DNA of 64,000 nt from JANXSF01 sp043745195 (GCA_043745195.1 JAYTTF010000125.1:1-64000); one strand, 5' to 3'. Counted from the stretch's first letter, positions 17,581 to 27,279 are shown. Numbers and translations: made by a program. Notes: generated by a model not told the origin, from the sequence alone.

Positions 17581-18548
17581 TACTTACTTTTACGTCGCAC
17601 CGCACGACGCGCCGTTTCAACAACAGCCGCCGCGTTCATATGAAATTTCTCTAACACTTGTTCGGGAGTTCCAGATTCCGCATAGAAATCACCCACGCCA
17701 TGAAATTCCATGATGCATGGATTGGTTTCAGCAACCACTTGGGCAACACGAACGCCAAGGCCGGTTTCCACAAAGTGCTCTTCAACTACAGCAATTGCTC
17801 CAGTCTCCTTCGCTGCTTTGGCGATGATGGCGCGATCAATGGGCTTGATTGTATGCATGTCGATGACACGTGCGGAAATACCTTCAGCGGCAAGTACATC
17901 AACTGCCTTTAGTGACTCAGCCACCATCAATCCATGAGAAATAATGGTGACATCATTGCCGTCGGTCAATTGAATTGCCTTGCCAATCTCGAACGTTTGG
18001 CCAGGCTCATAGATGTGAGCAACCTTCACGCGACCGGCCCGAATAAAGACAGGCCCATCGAAATAGGCGGCGGCCTTCACCAGGGCAAAAGTGGAAACTT
18101 CGTCGGCAGGGCAGAGCACTGTGAATCCAGCTAGCGAACAGGCTAAGCCGATATCCTCAACACTCATTTGCGAAGGCCCATCTTCCCCAATTGAAATGCC
18201 GCTATGAGTGCCCACAACTTTAAGATTCACCTTTGGATATGCAACGGTGACTCGCAATTGTTCGAAGCCCTTGTTGATGACAAAAGCCGAGAAACTGGCA
18301 ACAAACGCGATTTTTCCGCTGGCTGCCATGCCCGCTCCAATGGAGACCATGTTCGATTCTGCAATTCCACAACTGAAAAACCGGCCGGGAAATTCCTGAC
18401 CAAACCAGTGAGTGTAGGTGGATTTTGAAAGGTCGGCGTCGCAACACACTACATTCGGATTTTCTTTGCCCAATTCCAGCAATGCTTTGCCGAAGGCTTC
18501 GCGCGTGGCAGCGCCCAATTTCAATTCATACTTCCCGTTCGCCGCCAT
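17580..18548 (-). CDS. Transketolase, C-terminal subunit
   Basis: 322 residues, the pyrimidine-binding plus C-terminal half of a split transketolase. The family transfers two-carbon ketol units in the pentose phosphate pathway using thiamine diphosphate. The catalytic Glu lies in FSCGIAESNMVSIGAGMA, followed by pyrimidine-domain motifs (GTHSGISIGEDGPSQM) and the C-terminal transketolase domain from about 195 (DVTIISHGLMVAESL; TIKPIDRAII). Split transketolases are common in Acidobacteria, Firmicutes and archaea; some act on other ketoses or as DXS-like enzymes. It overlaps the N-subunit stop by one base and the kinase start by a few bases. Confidence 0.92.
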   Translation of the reverse strand: MAANGKYELKLGAATREAFGKALLELGKENPNVVCCDADLSKSTYTHWFGQEFPGRFFSCGIAESNMVSIGAGMAASGKIAFVASFSAFVINKGFEQLRVTVAYPKVNLKVVGTHSGISIGEDGPSQMSVEDIGLACSLAGFTVLCPADEVSTFALVKAAAYFDGPVFIRAGRVKVAHIYEPGQTFEIGKAIQLTDGNDVTIISHGLMVAESLKAVDVLAAEGISARVIDMHTIKPIDRAIIAKAAKETGAIAVVEEHFVETGLGVRVAQVVAETNPCIMEFHGVGDFYAESGTPEQVLEKFHMNAAAVVETARRAVRRKSK

Positions 18549-19369
18549 TAGCCGATCTCCTTCAAAGCCATTGCCAACTGCTCTTCCGTCGGCGCCGTGC
18601 CGTGGAATTTCGGATTGTTCTCCATGAACGAAACGCCCTTGCCCTTCACTGTGTGAGCCAGCAGAACGCTGGGCTTGCCTTTGGTGCTGGCCGCATTGGC
18701 AAAGGCACCTTGTAATTTGGAAATATCGTGACCGTCTACTTCAATCACGTGCCATCCAAAAGCGCGCCATTTATCGGCCAGGGGTTCTAACTCCATAATG
18801 TCCTTCACCCAACCGTCCAACTGAATTCGGTTGTAGTCAAGAATGGCAACAATGTTGTCCACCTTGTGAAAAGCGCCATACATTGCGGCTTCCCAGATTT
18901 GCCCTTCTTGAATTTCACCATCGCCCAGAACCACGAAAACGCGTGTAGGGCTTTTGTCGAGGCGTGCCGCTTCGGCCATGCCAAGTCCTAAACTTAAACC
19001 AACACCGAGGGAACCGGTTGATGCTTCGAGAGCTGGGATGAACCGGCGATCTGGATGGCCCTGATAGATAGAACCGATAGTACGCAGAGTATTCAAAGTC
19101 TCAACGGGCGTATAACCGCATTCGGCCATTACGGAATAGAGCACTGGTGCTGCGTGGCCTTTGGAAAGAATGAAGCGGTCGCGGTCGGCCCAAGTTGTAT
19201 TGGCCGGATCGTGGCGCATCACGTCGAAATAAAGAGTTGTGAGTATTTCCACGGCGGAAAGCGATCCGCCTGGGTGGCCGCTCTTGGCCTCTGTAATCAT
19301 CGTTACGATGTGGCGGCGGATCTTGCGGCAGATTTCCTGCAATTCCGTCACATTACTGGTCTTTTGCAT
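18548..19369 (-). CDS. Transketolase, N-terminal (TPP-binding) subunit
   Basis: 273 residues, the pyrophosphate-binding half of a split transketolase. Motifs: SGHPGGSLSAVEILTTLYF, FILSKGHAAPVLYSVMAE, GSLGVGLSLGLGMA, and the TPP/Mg motif GDGEIQEGQIWEA followed by LDYNRIQLDG. It forms a heterotetramer with the product of the next gene, with which it shares the sequence TAATG. It is the first gene of the operon, so the promoter should lie in the 100-base divergent region 19370-19473. Complete; ends as expected before the pyrimidine domain. Confidence 0.93.
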   Translation of the reverse strand: MQKTSNVTELQEICRKIRRHIVTMITEAKSGHPGGSLSAVEILTTLYFDVMRHDPANTTWADRDRFILSKGHAAPVLYSVMAECGYTPVETLNTLRTIGSIYQGHPDRRFIPALEASTGSLGVGLSLGLGMAEAARLDKSPTRVFVVLGDGEIQEGQIWEAAMYGAFHKVDNIVAILDYNRIQLDGWVKDIMELEPLADKWRAFGWHVIEVDGHDISKLQGAFANAASTKGKPSVLLAHTVKGKGVSFMENNPKFHGTAPTEEQLAMALKEIG

Positions 19370-19473
19370 GCTCTTAAGAATGTATCATTTTCGGAAGGCT
19401 CCCTGCCGATTGAAGATGGCTGAATGGCATCTTTCCTCGTCCTGGGCTGCGTTAGTATGTTACCCTTCATTTG

Positions 19474-19935
19474 ATGGAGCTTTCTGACATCTACCAAGGC
19501 CTTGGCGAAGAGGCCTTCGGGCAACTGCTGCGCTCGATTTCCCTAGGCAAACTGAAGACTTATCAGCTTTTTGAGAGGATGAAGTTTCGGCTACGCCTTT
19601 CGAAGTTGAGTGGGGAGACTTTGCGTAAAGCACAACCTCACCTATGGGAGCGGTTAAAAGAAAAGGATCAGGAGTTGGCCACAGACTTGGCTCAATCCAT
19701 TCTTGTATGCCACTTGGATTTGATCATAGAAGTACTGAACTTCCTAGGCATTCCACATGAAGAAGGCTTTTTTGCCAAGGAAACTGACGTAAATTCCTAT
19801 TTGACGGAAGGTTGGCAAAAACGGTCTTTCGATAATTTCAAGGACAAGCTCAACCGGGACGTGCTGGCGTTCTACCTGAATCACTTGGCCTTTGAATCCA
19901 CCAAAGATCCTGTATTGTTCCAGCCTTCCGCCTAA
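19474..19935 (+). CDS. Small alpha-helical protein of unknown function
   Basis: 153 residues from ATG 19474 (TTG 19471 gives one more residue). I do not recognise a family. It is soluble, strongly helical and highly charged, with no signal peptide, cysteine pair or membrane segment. The N-terminal part (LGEEAFGQLLRSISLGKLK) and central KEKDQELATDLAQSIL look like helical bundle segments. It precedes an ankyrin-repeat gene and pheST on the same strand, with about 30 bases between. Codon use looks like its neighbours, and the reading frame is not shadowed by another gene, so I consider it real. Confidence 0.68.
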   Translation: MELSDIYQGLGEEAFGQLLRSISLGKLKTYQLFERMKFRLRLSKLSGETLRKAQPHLWERLKEKDQELATDLAQSILVCHLDLIIEVLNFLGIPHEEGFFAKETDVNSYLTEGWQKRSFDNFKDKLNRDVLAFYLNHLAFESTKDPVLFQPSA

Positions 19936-19963
19936 ATTTCTAAAGCTTAAGGATGTAGCCTTC

Positions 19964-20620
19964 GTGACTACTGCTCAACAACTCCATGAAGCCATTCAAA
20001 AGGGTGATTTGGCGGCGGCTTCCGCATTGGTTTCCGCAGATGCATCTTTGGTCGCGGGAGGCGGGGCCGCCGGGATGCCTCCGCTGATGCTTTCCATTTA
20101 TATGAAACAGTCGGCCATTGCGAAAATGCTGATTGACCATGGTGCAACGGTGGATTGCTACGCGGCTGCTGCTATTGGAGACTCGGCGAGACTTGAGGAA
20201 ATGTTAGCAACGGACGCAGCGAAGTTGGTGGAACATTCTTCAGACGGTTGGACCGTGCTTCATTTGGCTTGCTTTTTTGGGCAATTGGAAACGGTGGAGA
20301 TGCTGCTTGAAAAAGGGGCGAATGTCAGGGATCAATCGGCAAATACTATGGCCAATCAACCTTTACATGCGGCAGCCGCTGGAAGGCATGGAGAAATTGT
20401 GGCGATGCTTTTGGCGGCTGGGGCTGATGTGAATGCTCGTCAGAGTGGAGGCTATGCCCCCCTTCATGCTGCTGCTGCGAATGGGGACGAAAGCATGGTG
20501 CGGATGTTTCTTGCCCACGAAGCGGATAGGACGGCCGGTACCGAAAAAGGGTTGATGCCCATTGACATGGCTCGGGACAAAGGTCATATGCATATTGTGG
20601 AATTACTGAGCCAATCATGA
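19964..20620 (+). CDS. Ankyrin-repeat protein
   Basis: 218 residues from GTG 19964, which has AAGGA at 19948-19952; an upstream TTG at 19892 would overlap the preceding gene. At least four ankyrin repeats are visible from about residue 80: GWTVLHLACFFGQLETVEML, NQPLHAAAAGRHGEIVAML, YAPLHAAAANGDESMVRMF, GLMPIDMARDKGHMHIVELL. An earlier degenerate pair precedes them. No signal peptide, so probably a cytosolic protein-binding scaffold. Its stop overlaps the pheS start (ATGA), so it is translationally coupled to phenylalanyl-tRNA synthetase; the reason is unknown. Confidence 0.88.
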   Translation: MTTAQQLHEAIQKGDLAAASALVSADASLVAGGGAAGMPPLMLSIYMKQSAIAKMLIDHGATVDCYAAAAIGDSARLEEMLATDAAKLVEHSSDGWTVLHLACFFGQLETVEMLLEKGANVRDQSANTMANQPLHAAAAGRHGEIVAMLLAAGADVNARQSGGYAPLHAAAANGDESMVRMFLAHEADRTAGTEKGLMPIDMARDKGHMHIVELLSQS

Positions 20621-21639
20621 TTCAAGAAACTCTCCAACAGATTGCTGGAAAGGCTCAAGGGGCCATCGCTTCGGCAGGTACAGCCGACGAGCTTGAAGTT
20701 GTCCGGGTTGAATATCTAGGCCGCAATGGAGCTTTGGCCGGGTTGAGCAAGGAGATGAAAAATCTTAAGCCTGAGGAAAAAGCCTCAGTAGGCAAGCTGC
20801 TTAATCAGGTGAAAAATTCGCTGGAACAAGCTTTTGATGTAAGGAAAGCGGCCTTTGACAAAGTGGCACTGGATGCGCGGTTGGAAGCGGAATGGATCGA
20901 CCTGACGCTGCCTGCCTCTGGAACGCGCCTTGGGAGTATCCACCCCTGCACACAAGTGCAGCAGGAAATTGAGGACCTTTTTGTATCCTTGGGATTTACC
21001 GTTCTTGATGGCCCTGAAGTTGAGACCGAGTACAACAATTTCGATGCGCTGAACATTCCCGCCGATCATCCGGCGCGTGACATGCAAGATACTTTTTGGC
21101 TCACCGGAGGCCACTTGTTGCGAACGCACACTTCGCCAGTGCAGGTCCGCGGAATGAAGAAGCTGGGGCCACCGCTGCGCATGATTGCCCCTGGCCGAGT
21201 GTTCCGCAACGAAGAAGTAGACGCCAGCCACGAGCATACGTTTTATCAACTGGAAGGCATGATGATTGATCGCAATGTTTCTATTGCGAATCTGACCTAT
21301 TTCATGAAAACGCTGCTAACTGGAATTTTCAAGCGCGAAGTTACGGTGCGGCTGCGTCCTGGATATTTTCCCTTCGTCGAACCAGGTTTTGAATTAGATA
21401 TTCAGTGCCTGATTTGTGGCGGCCCGGGCTGCGCGGTTTGCAAGCATTCCGGATGGGTGGAACTGTTGCCCTGCGGCTTGGTTCATCCAAACGTGCTGCG
21501 CAAAGCGGGAATCGATCCCGACGAATATGGCGGTTTCGCATTCGGTTTGGGTCTAACCCGTTTGGTGATGATGCGCTATGCCATTGACGATATTCGCTGG
21601 CTGCAAAGCGGCGATCTGCGTTTCTTGAATCAGTTTTAG
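20617..21639 (+). CDS. pheS: Phenylalanine--tRNA ligase alpha subunit
   Basis: 340 residues, the catalytic subunit of the alpha2-beta2 enzyme that charges tRNA-Phe. N-terminal coiled-coil for tRNA binding (about 1-85), then class II core: motif 1 HPCTQVQQEIEDLF region, motif 2 FRNEEVDASHEHTFYQLEGM, and motif 3 GFAFGLGLTRLVMMRYAID. A small four-cysteine insert (CLICGGPGCAVCKHSGW) is of the kind seen in several bacterial PheS proteins and could bind zinc. It overlaps the ankyrin gene by four bases and is followed by pheT 14 bases later. Confidence 0.97.
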   Translation: MIQETLQQIAGKAQGAIASAGTADELEVVRVEYLGRNGALAGLSKEMKNLKPEEKASVGKLLNQVKNSLEQAFDVRKAAFDKVALDARLEAEWIDLTLPASGTRLGSIHPCTQVQQEIEDLFVSLGFTVLDGPEVETEYNNFDALNIPADHPARDMQDTFWLTGGHLLRTHTSPVQVRGMKKLGPPLRMIAPGRVFRNEEVDASHEHTFYQLEGMMIDRNVSIANLTYFMKTLLTGIFKREVTVRLRPGYFPFVEPGFELDIQCLICGGPGCAVCKHSGWVELLPCGLVHPNVLRKAGIDPDEYGGFAFGLGLTRLVMMRYAIDDIRWLQSGDLRFLNQF

Positions 21640-21653
21640 GAGCCCTGAATACA

Positions 21654-23963
21654 GTGAAGTTTTCTCGCAACTGGATGGCTGAATTTGTGGGTCCGCTGGA
21701 TGTGGACGCCGGCAAGCTTGGCCACATGATCACTACTAAGACTGCCGAGTGTGATGGCGTGGAGGAGCATGGTGCGCATTTCGCGACGGTGTGCGCGGCT
21801 AAGGTAATGTCTGTGGAGCCGATTGAGGGTAGCCACAATCGCAAGGTTTTGGTGGATACCGGCCGTTACGGCGTGAAGACGGTCGTCTGCGGTGCCTCTA
21901 ATTGTAGGGTTGGGATGATGACCGCCTATTTCCCAGTGGGTCTAAAAATAGTGTCCGGCGTGGAAAGCGATGGTATGCTGGCCAGCGCTGCTGAACTTTC
22001 GATCAACGGAAATCACGACGGGATTATTGAACTGGATGGGCTGTGGCCAGGTGAAGCGATCACGAATTGCGAGCCGGATATTCTGGTGGAAATCGACAAT
22101 AAATCGTTAACCCACCGTCCTGATTTGTGGGGGCATTACGGGATGGCTCGTGAAGTTGCGGCGATTCTTAATCGTCCGTTAAAAGATCCGGTGGATCTTA
22201 CGCTTTTGCCGAGCGGCGATTCTCCTGTTTCTGTAACGATTGAGGATTTCACGCTATGTCCCCGCTACAGTGCCCTGCTGTTTGAGAACGTGAAAATTCA
22301 GCCTTCTCCGTTATGGTTCCAATATCGGTTGCAATCGGTGGGGTTGAATCCCATCAGTAATGTGGTGGACGTTACCAATTACATTGCGGCGGAATTGGCG
22401 CAGCCGATGCATGCGTTTGATGCTGATAAAATCCAGGACTTGAAAATCATAGTCCGGCGGGCAACTGAGGGTGAACAGGCAAAAGCGTTGAACGGCGAAA
22501 CTTATTCGCTGGATTCCTCAGCGCTAGTGATTGCCGATCCGAAAGGTAACGTGGCGATTGCTGGAGTGATGGGTGGCGCGGATTCGGCCACCGATGCCGG
22601 GACATCGCGTATCCTGCTGGAGTCGGCGAATTTTCATGCGGGGAACGTGCGCAAAACATCTTCGAAGTTGAAGCTTCGTACGGATGCTTCAATGCGTTTT
22701 GAGAAAGCTCAGGATCCTGCGAACACTGTTCGCGCGTTAGCCCGTGCAATTCCGTTGCTGGAACAAGTCTGCCCTGGAATTCGGCTGGTTGGTGGTTTGG
22801 TTGATTTGAAGCAGCTTCCCGTGGCACCTGCTCCAATTATGCTTTCGTTGAAATGGTTGGAGGCAAAACTTGGCCGGGAAATTTCCTTGGTTGAAGTGGT
22901 GGATATTCTGACTCGCTTGCAGTTTGGCGTTACTGAAACATCACCAGGTATTTTGCAGGTTGAAATCCCTTCGTGGCGTGCGACAAAGGACATTGCGATT
23001 AAGGATGATTTGGTTGAAGAAGTGGGAAGGATGATTGGTTACCAATCCATCCCACCCACTCCACCTGCATCGCCGGCAGTGGTTCCGCCAGCGTCGCCGG
23101 AGCGTTTATTCCATCGATGGTTGCGGCAGCTTTGTTCCGCGCAGGGATTCACGGAAGCTTACAATTATTCGTTTCTAAGTAAGTTGGAAGTGGAACCATT
23201 TGGATTGGCCGCCTCTGACCACGTTGGCGTGCTAAATCCGATTGTGCAGGGTCAGGATCTGCTCCGTACCAGCTTGTTGCCGGGCATGCTCCGCAACATT
23301 GGCGAAAACGCCAAACAATTTTCCACCTTCCGGTTGTTCGAAATCGGCAAAGAAATTCACCCGCAGAAGGAAGGATTGCCTGAAGAAATTCCGCATCTTG
23401 CTGCTGTTTGTTTTGCGAAAGATGATGGTGCGCAAGGGCTATTCGAACTGAAGCGGTTGGCAGAAAGTCTGATTCCACACTGTGTGGTTCAACCGGCGTT
23501 CGCGAAGTCTTACGAGCATCCGGCACGGGCAGCTGATTTGCATTGGCAGGGTCAAATTGTTGGGCGGCTGTTTGAATTTCATCCCAATATGGTTGAAGTT
23601 GGGCGCGCGGCAGTGCTGGATATTGACTTGCAAAAAATCTTTGCATTGCAACCTTCTGCTGCGAAATATCAAACGGTGCAGAAGTTTCCGCATAGCGCAT
23701 TCGATCTTTCGGTGGTGTGCGGGTTGCGGGAATTGGTCGGCACATTGGACGCTAAAATTCGGAGCTTATGTGGGACCGAACTCACGGCGCTTGAATATCT
23801 GCGGCAGTACACGGGTGCGCCACTTGCCGAAGGAACTAAGTCCGTGAGCTTTCGGATTACGCTGGGTGCGGCAAATCGAACCCTAACAAGCGAAGAAGTG
23901 AACGTAGTGCGGCAACGGACTATCCAAGGGTTGGAGCAGCAGGGTTACGAGTTGCGGACATAG
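21654..23963 (+). CDS. pheT: Phenylalanine--tRNA ligase beta subunit
   Basis: 769 residues, GTG start just after pheS. Domain order is standard: N-terminal domain KFSRNWMAEFV, an EMAP/OB-fold tRNA-binding insert near 40-150, B3/B4 editing domain near 210-380 (LQSVGLNPISNVVDVTNYI), B5 near 400-470, catalytic-like core, and a C-terminal anticodon-binding FDX-ACB domain near 675-769 (FPHSAFDLSVVCGL; FRITLGAANRTLTSEEVN). Full length. Its last 44 bases overlap the 3' end of the convergent ferredoxin oxidoreductase gene. Confidence 0.96.
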   Translation: MKFSRNWMAEFVGPLDVDAGKLGHMITTKTAECDGVEEHGAHFATVCAAKVMSVEPIEGSHNRKVLVDTGRYGVKTVVCGASNCRVGMMTAYFPVGLKIVSGVESDGMLASAAELSINGNHDGIIELDGLWPGEAITNCEPDILVEIDNKSLTHRPDLWGHYGMAREVAAILNRPLKDPVDLTLLPSGDSPVSVTIEDFTLCPRYSALLFENVKIQPSPLWFQYRLQSVGLNPISNVVDVTNYIAAELAQPMHAFDADKIQDLKIIVRRATEGEQAKALNGETYSLDSSALVIADPKGNVAIAGVMGGADSATDAGTSRILLESANFHAGNVRKTSSKLKLRTDASMRFEKAQDPANTVRALARAIPLLEQVCPGIRLVGGLVDLKQLPVAPAPIMLSLKWLEAKLGREISLVEVVDILTRLQFGVTETSPGILQVEIPSWRATKDIAIKDDLVEEVGRMIGYQSIPPTPPASPAVVPPASPERLFHRWLRQLCSAQGFTEAYNYSFLSKLEVEPFGLAASDHVGVLNPIVQGQDLLRTSLLPGMLRNIGENAKQFSTFRLFEIGKEIHPQKEGLPEEIPHLAAVCFAKDDGAQGLFELKRLAESLIPHCVVQPAFAKSYEHPARAADLHWQGQIVGRLFEFHPNMVEVGRAAVLDIDLQKIFALQPSAAKYQTVQKFPHSAFDLSVVCGLRELVGTLDAKIRSLCGTELTALEYLRQYTGAPLAEGTKSVSFRITLGAANRTLTSEEVNVVRQRTIQGLEQQGYELRT

Positions 23964-26900
23964 TCTTGGCAAGTTGCTGAACGCGGTCCATACTGGCTGC
24001 ACGAATGGTTTCGTAGCCACGAATCTGATCGGGCAGGGCAGCCACTTCACGGGCATGATTCATGTCGCCCGTGGTAAGTGCTTCGGTGACTAAATTCTTG
24101 TACCAAGGAATAAGAGCTTTTTCCCGACGTCGCAAATCGGCATATCCGAACAGGTCGAAAGGTGTTCCACGCAGCATTTTCAATGGTGCCAGCATTCGCA
24201 GGGTCCAAATGGGGACATTGAGTTTATGTTTCAATCCAAAGCGGCGAAGCAACGGTGGGTGCAGATTGAAGCCGATAAATTCAATGGATTCCCACTGCTG
24301 TTCCAAGCCCTGTTGAAACTCTTTAGAAGTTAACAGGCGGGCCACTTCATACTCGTCTTTAATCGCCATCAGTTTATACAAGTTGCGCTCTACTAAGGCT
24401 CGTAAGTCTGGTGGAACGCTGCTGCAGAAGGATTGGAATTCGGTGGCGTAAGCACTGTTTTGGTAAGCCGTTAGTCGTGCAACGTAATCTACGTTTGCTG
24501 TGGGCTGTTCGACGGGCGCTAACAATTTTTCCACCGATGCGGCATCGTGATAAGCTTTTCGGCCCCAACGGAATACCAGTAAATTCTTTTCAACGGCCAC
24601 GCCATTCAAACGGATGGATTCTTCTATGGAAGGCAATGAAATAGGGACTAATCCTGCCTGCCATGCGGTTCCCAGCATCAACATATTGACGTAAATATGA
24701 GATCCGAAAAGTTGTTCGGCCAGGCGAGATGCATCGAAGAAAACATTGTGGCCGCGCTTGGTTAACGACGCTACCAGATCCACCAGTCGGCCATCTCCCA
24801 TTAAATGAGTACGGGCACGAATGGAATCGCCAGTGGGGATTTCGGCAGTATTGACCACTGCTGTGGTTCTGTCTGGATGTGCGGTTTTCAGATTTTCATT
24901 GCTTGTTGCACCCAGCAGGTCGAAGCCCAACAGCAGGTCCAAATTGGCCGCGTTCGTTTTGTTTGAACCTTCCAGATGTTGCTTGCCGATGAGGATGTGC
25001 GAAACAACAGCGCCCCCTTTTTGGGCCAAGCCGGTTTGGTCCAATGTCAACACATGGAGGCCATCAAGCAAAGCTGCTTGGGCAAGAAGAGCGTTCACCG
25101 TCACCACCCCGGTTCCACCAATACCAGGGCCAAGGATGCGATATCCGTTGCTACCGATTTCGGCAAATTGTTTCGGTTGGGGAACCTCAATGGAAGGAAG
25201 CTCCGGAAGTGTTTTGCGGCGAAGGCCAGTGCCTGCTTTTACGTTTATGGTTACAAACGAAGGGCAATCGCCTAGGGCGCACGAATAATCTTTATTGCAA
25301 GAAGATTGATGAATGCGCATCTTCTGACCCAGCGGAGTTTCAGTCGGGTGAAGGCTCATGCAGTTGGATTGCTTGACGCAATCGCCGCACCCCTCACAGA
25401 CTTCTTCGTGGATTACAAGACGCCTGGTGGGCTCAGCCTGAATGCCGCGCGAGCGCTCCCTGCGCTTCTCTGCGGCGCATTGCTGGTCGTAAATAATGGC
25501 GGTAACGCCGGGGATTAATTCCAGTTCTGCTAGCGTGCGTTCCAATTCCAGGCGATCACGGGCCTCGGCGTTTGTTGCCAAATCGAGTTGCGCGTAGTTG
25601 TCCAGGAACTCTGTCAGCACTACGATTTTCACAACTCCTTCGGCCGCTAATTTTCTTGTAAGCGCGGGGATGGGCAGTTGTCCTTCGGCCTTCTGGCCGC
25701 CAGTCATAGCTACTGCTGAGTTGTAAAGAATCTTGAACGTAATGTTAGCGCCGCTTGCAATGGCCGCGTTGATTGCCAATTGGCCGGAGTGTGCCAGTGT
25801 GCCGTCACCCATGTTTTGAAAAATATGTTTCTGATCAACGAAGCGATGCATGCCGATCCACATGGCGCCTTCGCCGCCCATCTGCGGAGCGAAATCGTAA
25901 CCTCGATTTACAGAGTGCAGCATTACGCCCATACCACTGCAACCGATACCGCCTCCAGCGATTTGTCCTTCGAGCAATAACGTGGAGCGATTGTGCGGGC
26001 ATCCACTGCAATAGTTAGGACGACGCGGAGGGGAAAGCGAAGACGGCCGCATGCCGATTGCTTCTAAAAGTTGACGACGCGCCTTGATGCTTTGCAGGCC
26101 TGAAGTTTGCTCCAAACGGCCAGCCAGCAGCCTTGCAACTACATCGGCATCGAACTCTCCGCCCGTGGAAAGTAACGCTTCTCCGCGTTCATCTTCCTTG
26201 CCCAAAATCAGCGGACGGTTGGGAAGATTATAAAGAACGTCGCGCAACTGCAATTCCAAGAAGCTGCGTTTTTCCTCAACCACCAAGATTGTTTCCAAAC
26301 CTTCGGCAAACTCGCGTGCAAAATTTGGCTCAATGGGAAAGGTCATACCGAACTGTGCAAGTCTGATACCGAGACGATCCAGTTCCGGACCACCAATGCC
26401 AATATCGGCCAGGGCCTGCATTAAATCGTAAAATGCTTTTCCGGCGGAAACAATTCCCAGCTTCGCCCCTCCCTTTGCTCCGAAGCTGCGATTCACAGTG
26501 TTCAGGCGCGCGTAGGAACGTGCTGCTTCCAGCCGCCTGCGGTTCACTTCCAACTCCAATTTCAAAGTGAAGGGGGCAATCATTTTCTCATCAATATGTT
26601 TTGCAAAGCCCTCGGGTAATTGGATGTTTGGAAAGTGTGGTGAAAGGGCAACTGTGCTGCCGCCGTCACAAACGTTGGTCACCATTTTCATGCCGACCCA
26701 ATTGCCAGACCATCGGGAAAGGGCAATGGCGTGCAATCCAAACTCAAGAATTTCACGCGAGGTTCCAGGGTAGAAAGTAGGGATGCCCAGATTCATTAAA
26801 CTGAAATCGCTTTGATGCGGAATGGTTGAACTTTTACAAGCGTGGTCGTCACCTGCCAGCGCGATTGCTGCTGAATTCGGACCAGTCCCAGAAAGATTGG

Positions 26901-27279
26901 CATGCCGAAGCGCATCGCCGGCACGATCCACTCCCGGTCCTTTGCCATACCAGAAACCCACTACGCCATCTACTTTCTTCTTCCCAAGCAGGTGGATCAT
27001 CTGGCTTCCCCACACTGCAGTGGCTGCCAATTCTTCGTTCACACCTGGTACAAAGTGGACATTTGCTTCTCGCAATAATTTTGATGCACGGTTCAAAGTC
27101 AGGTCATAGCCACCCAGTGGTGACCCTTCATAGCCGGAAATAAACGACGCTGTGTTGAGCCCGGCAGCCCGGTCGCGACGCATCTGTTCCAAAGGCAAAC
27201 GCACCAATGCTTGGATGCCGGTTAAATAGACTGTTCCACTTTCTTTTGTGTACCTGTCGTCCAGCGACGGTTTATTCAT
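23920..27279 (-). CDS. Fused indolepyruvate:ferredoxin oxidoreductase family protein
   Basis: 1119 residues from ATG 27279. I choose that start because it overlaps the upstream gene's TGA as ATGA; the frame is open to 27318. The single chain fuses an N-terminal pyruvate-flavodoxin-oxidoreductase-like domain (SFISGYEGSPLGGYD), a TPP domain (PNYCSGCPHN; GGEGAMWIGMHRF), an iron-sulfur segment starting C628-x2-C631-x2-C634 with further cysteines in CNKDYSCALGDC, and a C-terminal gamma-subunit domain (GPGIGGTGVVTVNALLAQA). The family oxidatively decarboxylates aryl or other 2-oxo acids to acyl-CoA with reduction of ferredoxin. Substrate not certain. Coupled to a large c-type cytochrome gene; 44-base 3' overlap with pheT. 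Confidence 0.92.
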   Translation of the reverse strand: MNKPSLDDRYTKESGTVYLTGIQALVRLPLEQMRRDRAAGLNTASFISGYEGSPLGGYDLTLNRASKLLREANVHFVPGVNEELAATAVWGSQMIHLLGKKKVDGVVGFWYGKGPGVDRAGDALRHANLSGTGPNSAAIALAGDDHACKSSTIPHQSDFSLMNLGIPTFYPGTSREILEFGLHAIALSRWSGNWVGMKMVTNVCDGGSTVALSPHFPNIQLPEGFAKHIDEKMIAPFTLKLELEVNRRRLEAARSYARLNTVNRSFGAKGGAKLGIVSAGKAFYDLMQALADIGIGGPELDRLGIRLAQFGMTFPIEPNFAREFAEGLETILVVEEKRSFLELQLRDVLYNLPNRPLILGKEDERGEALLSTGGEFDADVVARLLAGRLEQTSGLQSIKARRQLLEAIGMRPSSLSPPRRPNYCSGCPHNRSTLLLEGQIAGGGIGCSGMGVMLHSVNRGYDFAPQMGGEGAMWIGMHRFVDQKHIFQNMGDGTLAHSGQLAINAAIASGANITFKILYNSAVAMTGGQKAEGQLPIPALTRKLAAEGVVKIVVLTEFLDNYAQLDLATNAEARDRLELERTLAELELIPGVTAIIYDQQCAAEKRRERSRGIQAEPTRRLVIHEEVCEGCGDCVKQSNCMSLHPTETPLGQKMRIHQSSCNKDYSCALGDCPSFVTINVKAGTGLRRKTLPELPSIEVPQPKQFAEIGSNGYRILGPGIGGTGVVTVNALLAQAALLDGLHVLTLDQTGLAQKGGAVVSHILIGKQHLEGSNKTNAANLDLLLGFDLLGATSNENLKTAHPDRTTAVVNTAEIPTGDSIRARTHLMGDGRLVDLVASLTKRGHNVFFDASRLAEQLFGSHIYVNMLMLGTAWQAGLVPISLPSIEESIRLNGVAVEKNLLVFRWGRKAYHDAASVEKLLAPVEQPTANVDYVARLTAYQNSAYATEFQSFCSSVPPDLRALVERNLYKLMAIKDEYEVARLLTSKEFQQGLEQQWESIEFIGFNLHPPLLRRFGLKHKLNVPIWTLRMLAPLKMLRGTPFDLFGYADLRRREKALIPWYKNLVTEALTTGDMNHAREVAALPDQIRGYETIRAASMDRVQQLAKTMSATRNPAAPTLG

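Noticed and set aside
23149..23745. A 198-codon minus-strand open frame
   Set aside because: Antisense to pheT, which is a convincing full-length gene; the translation has no recognisable features.
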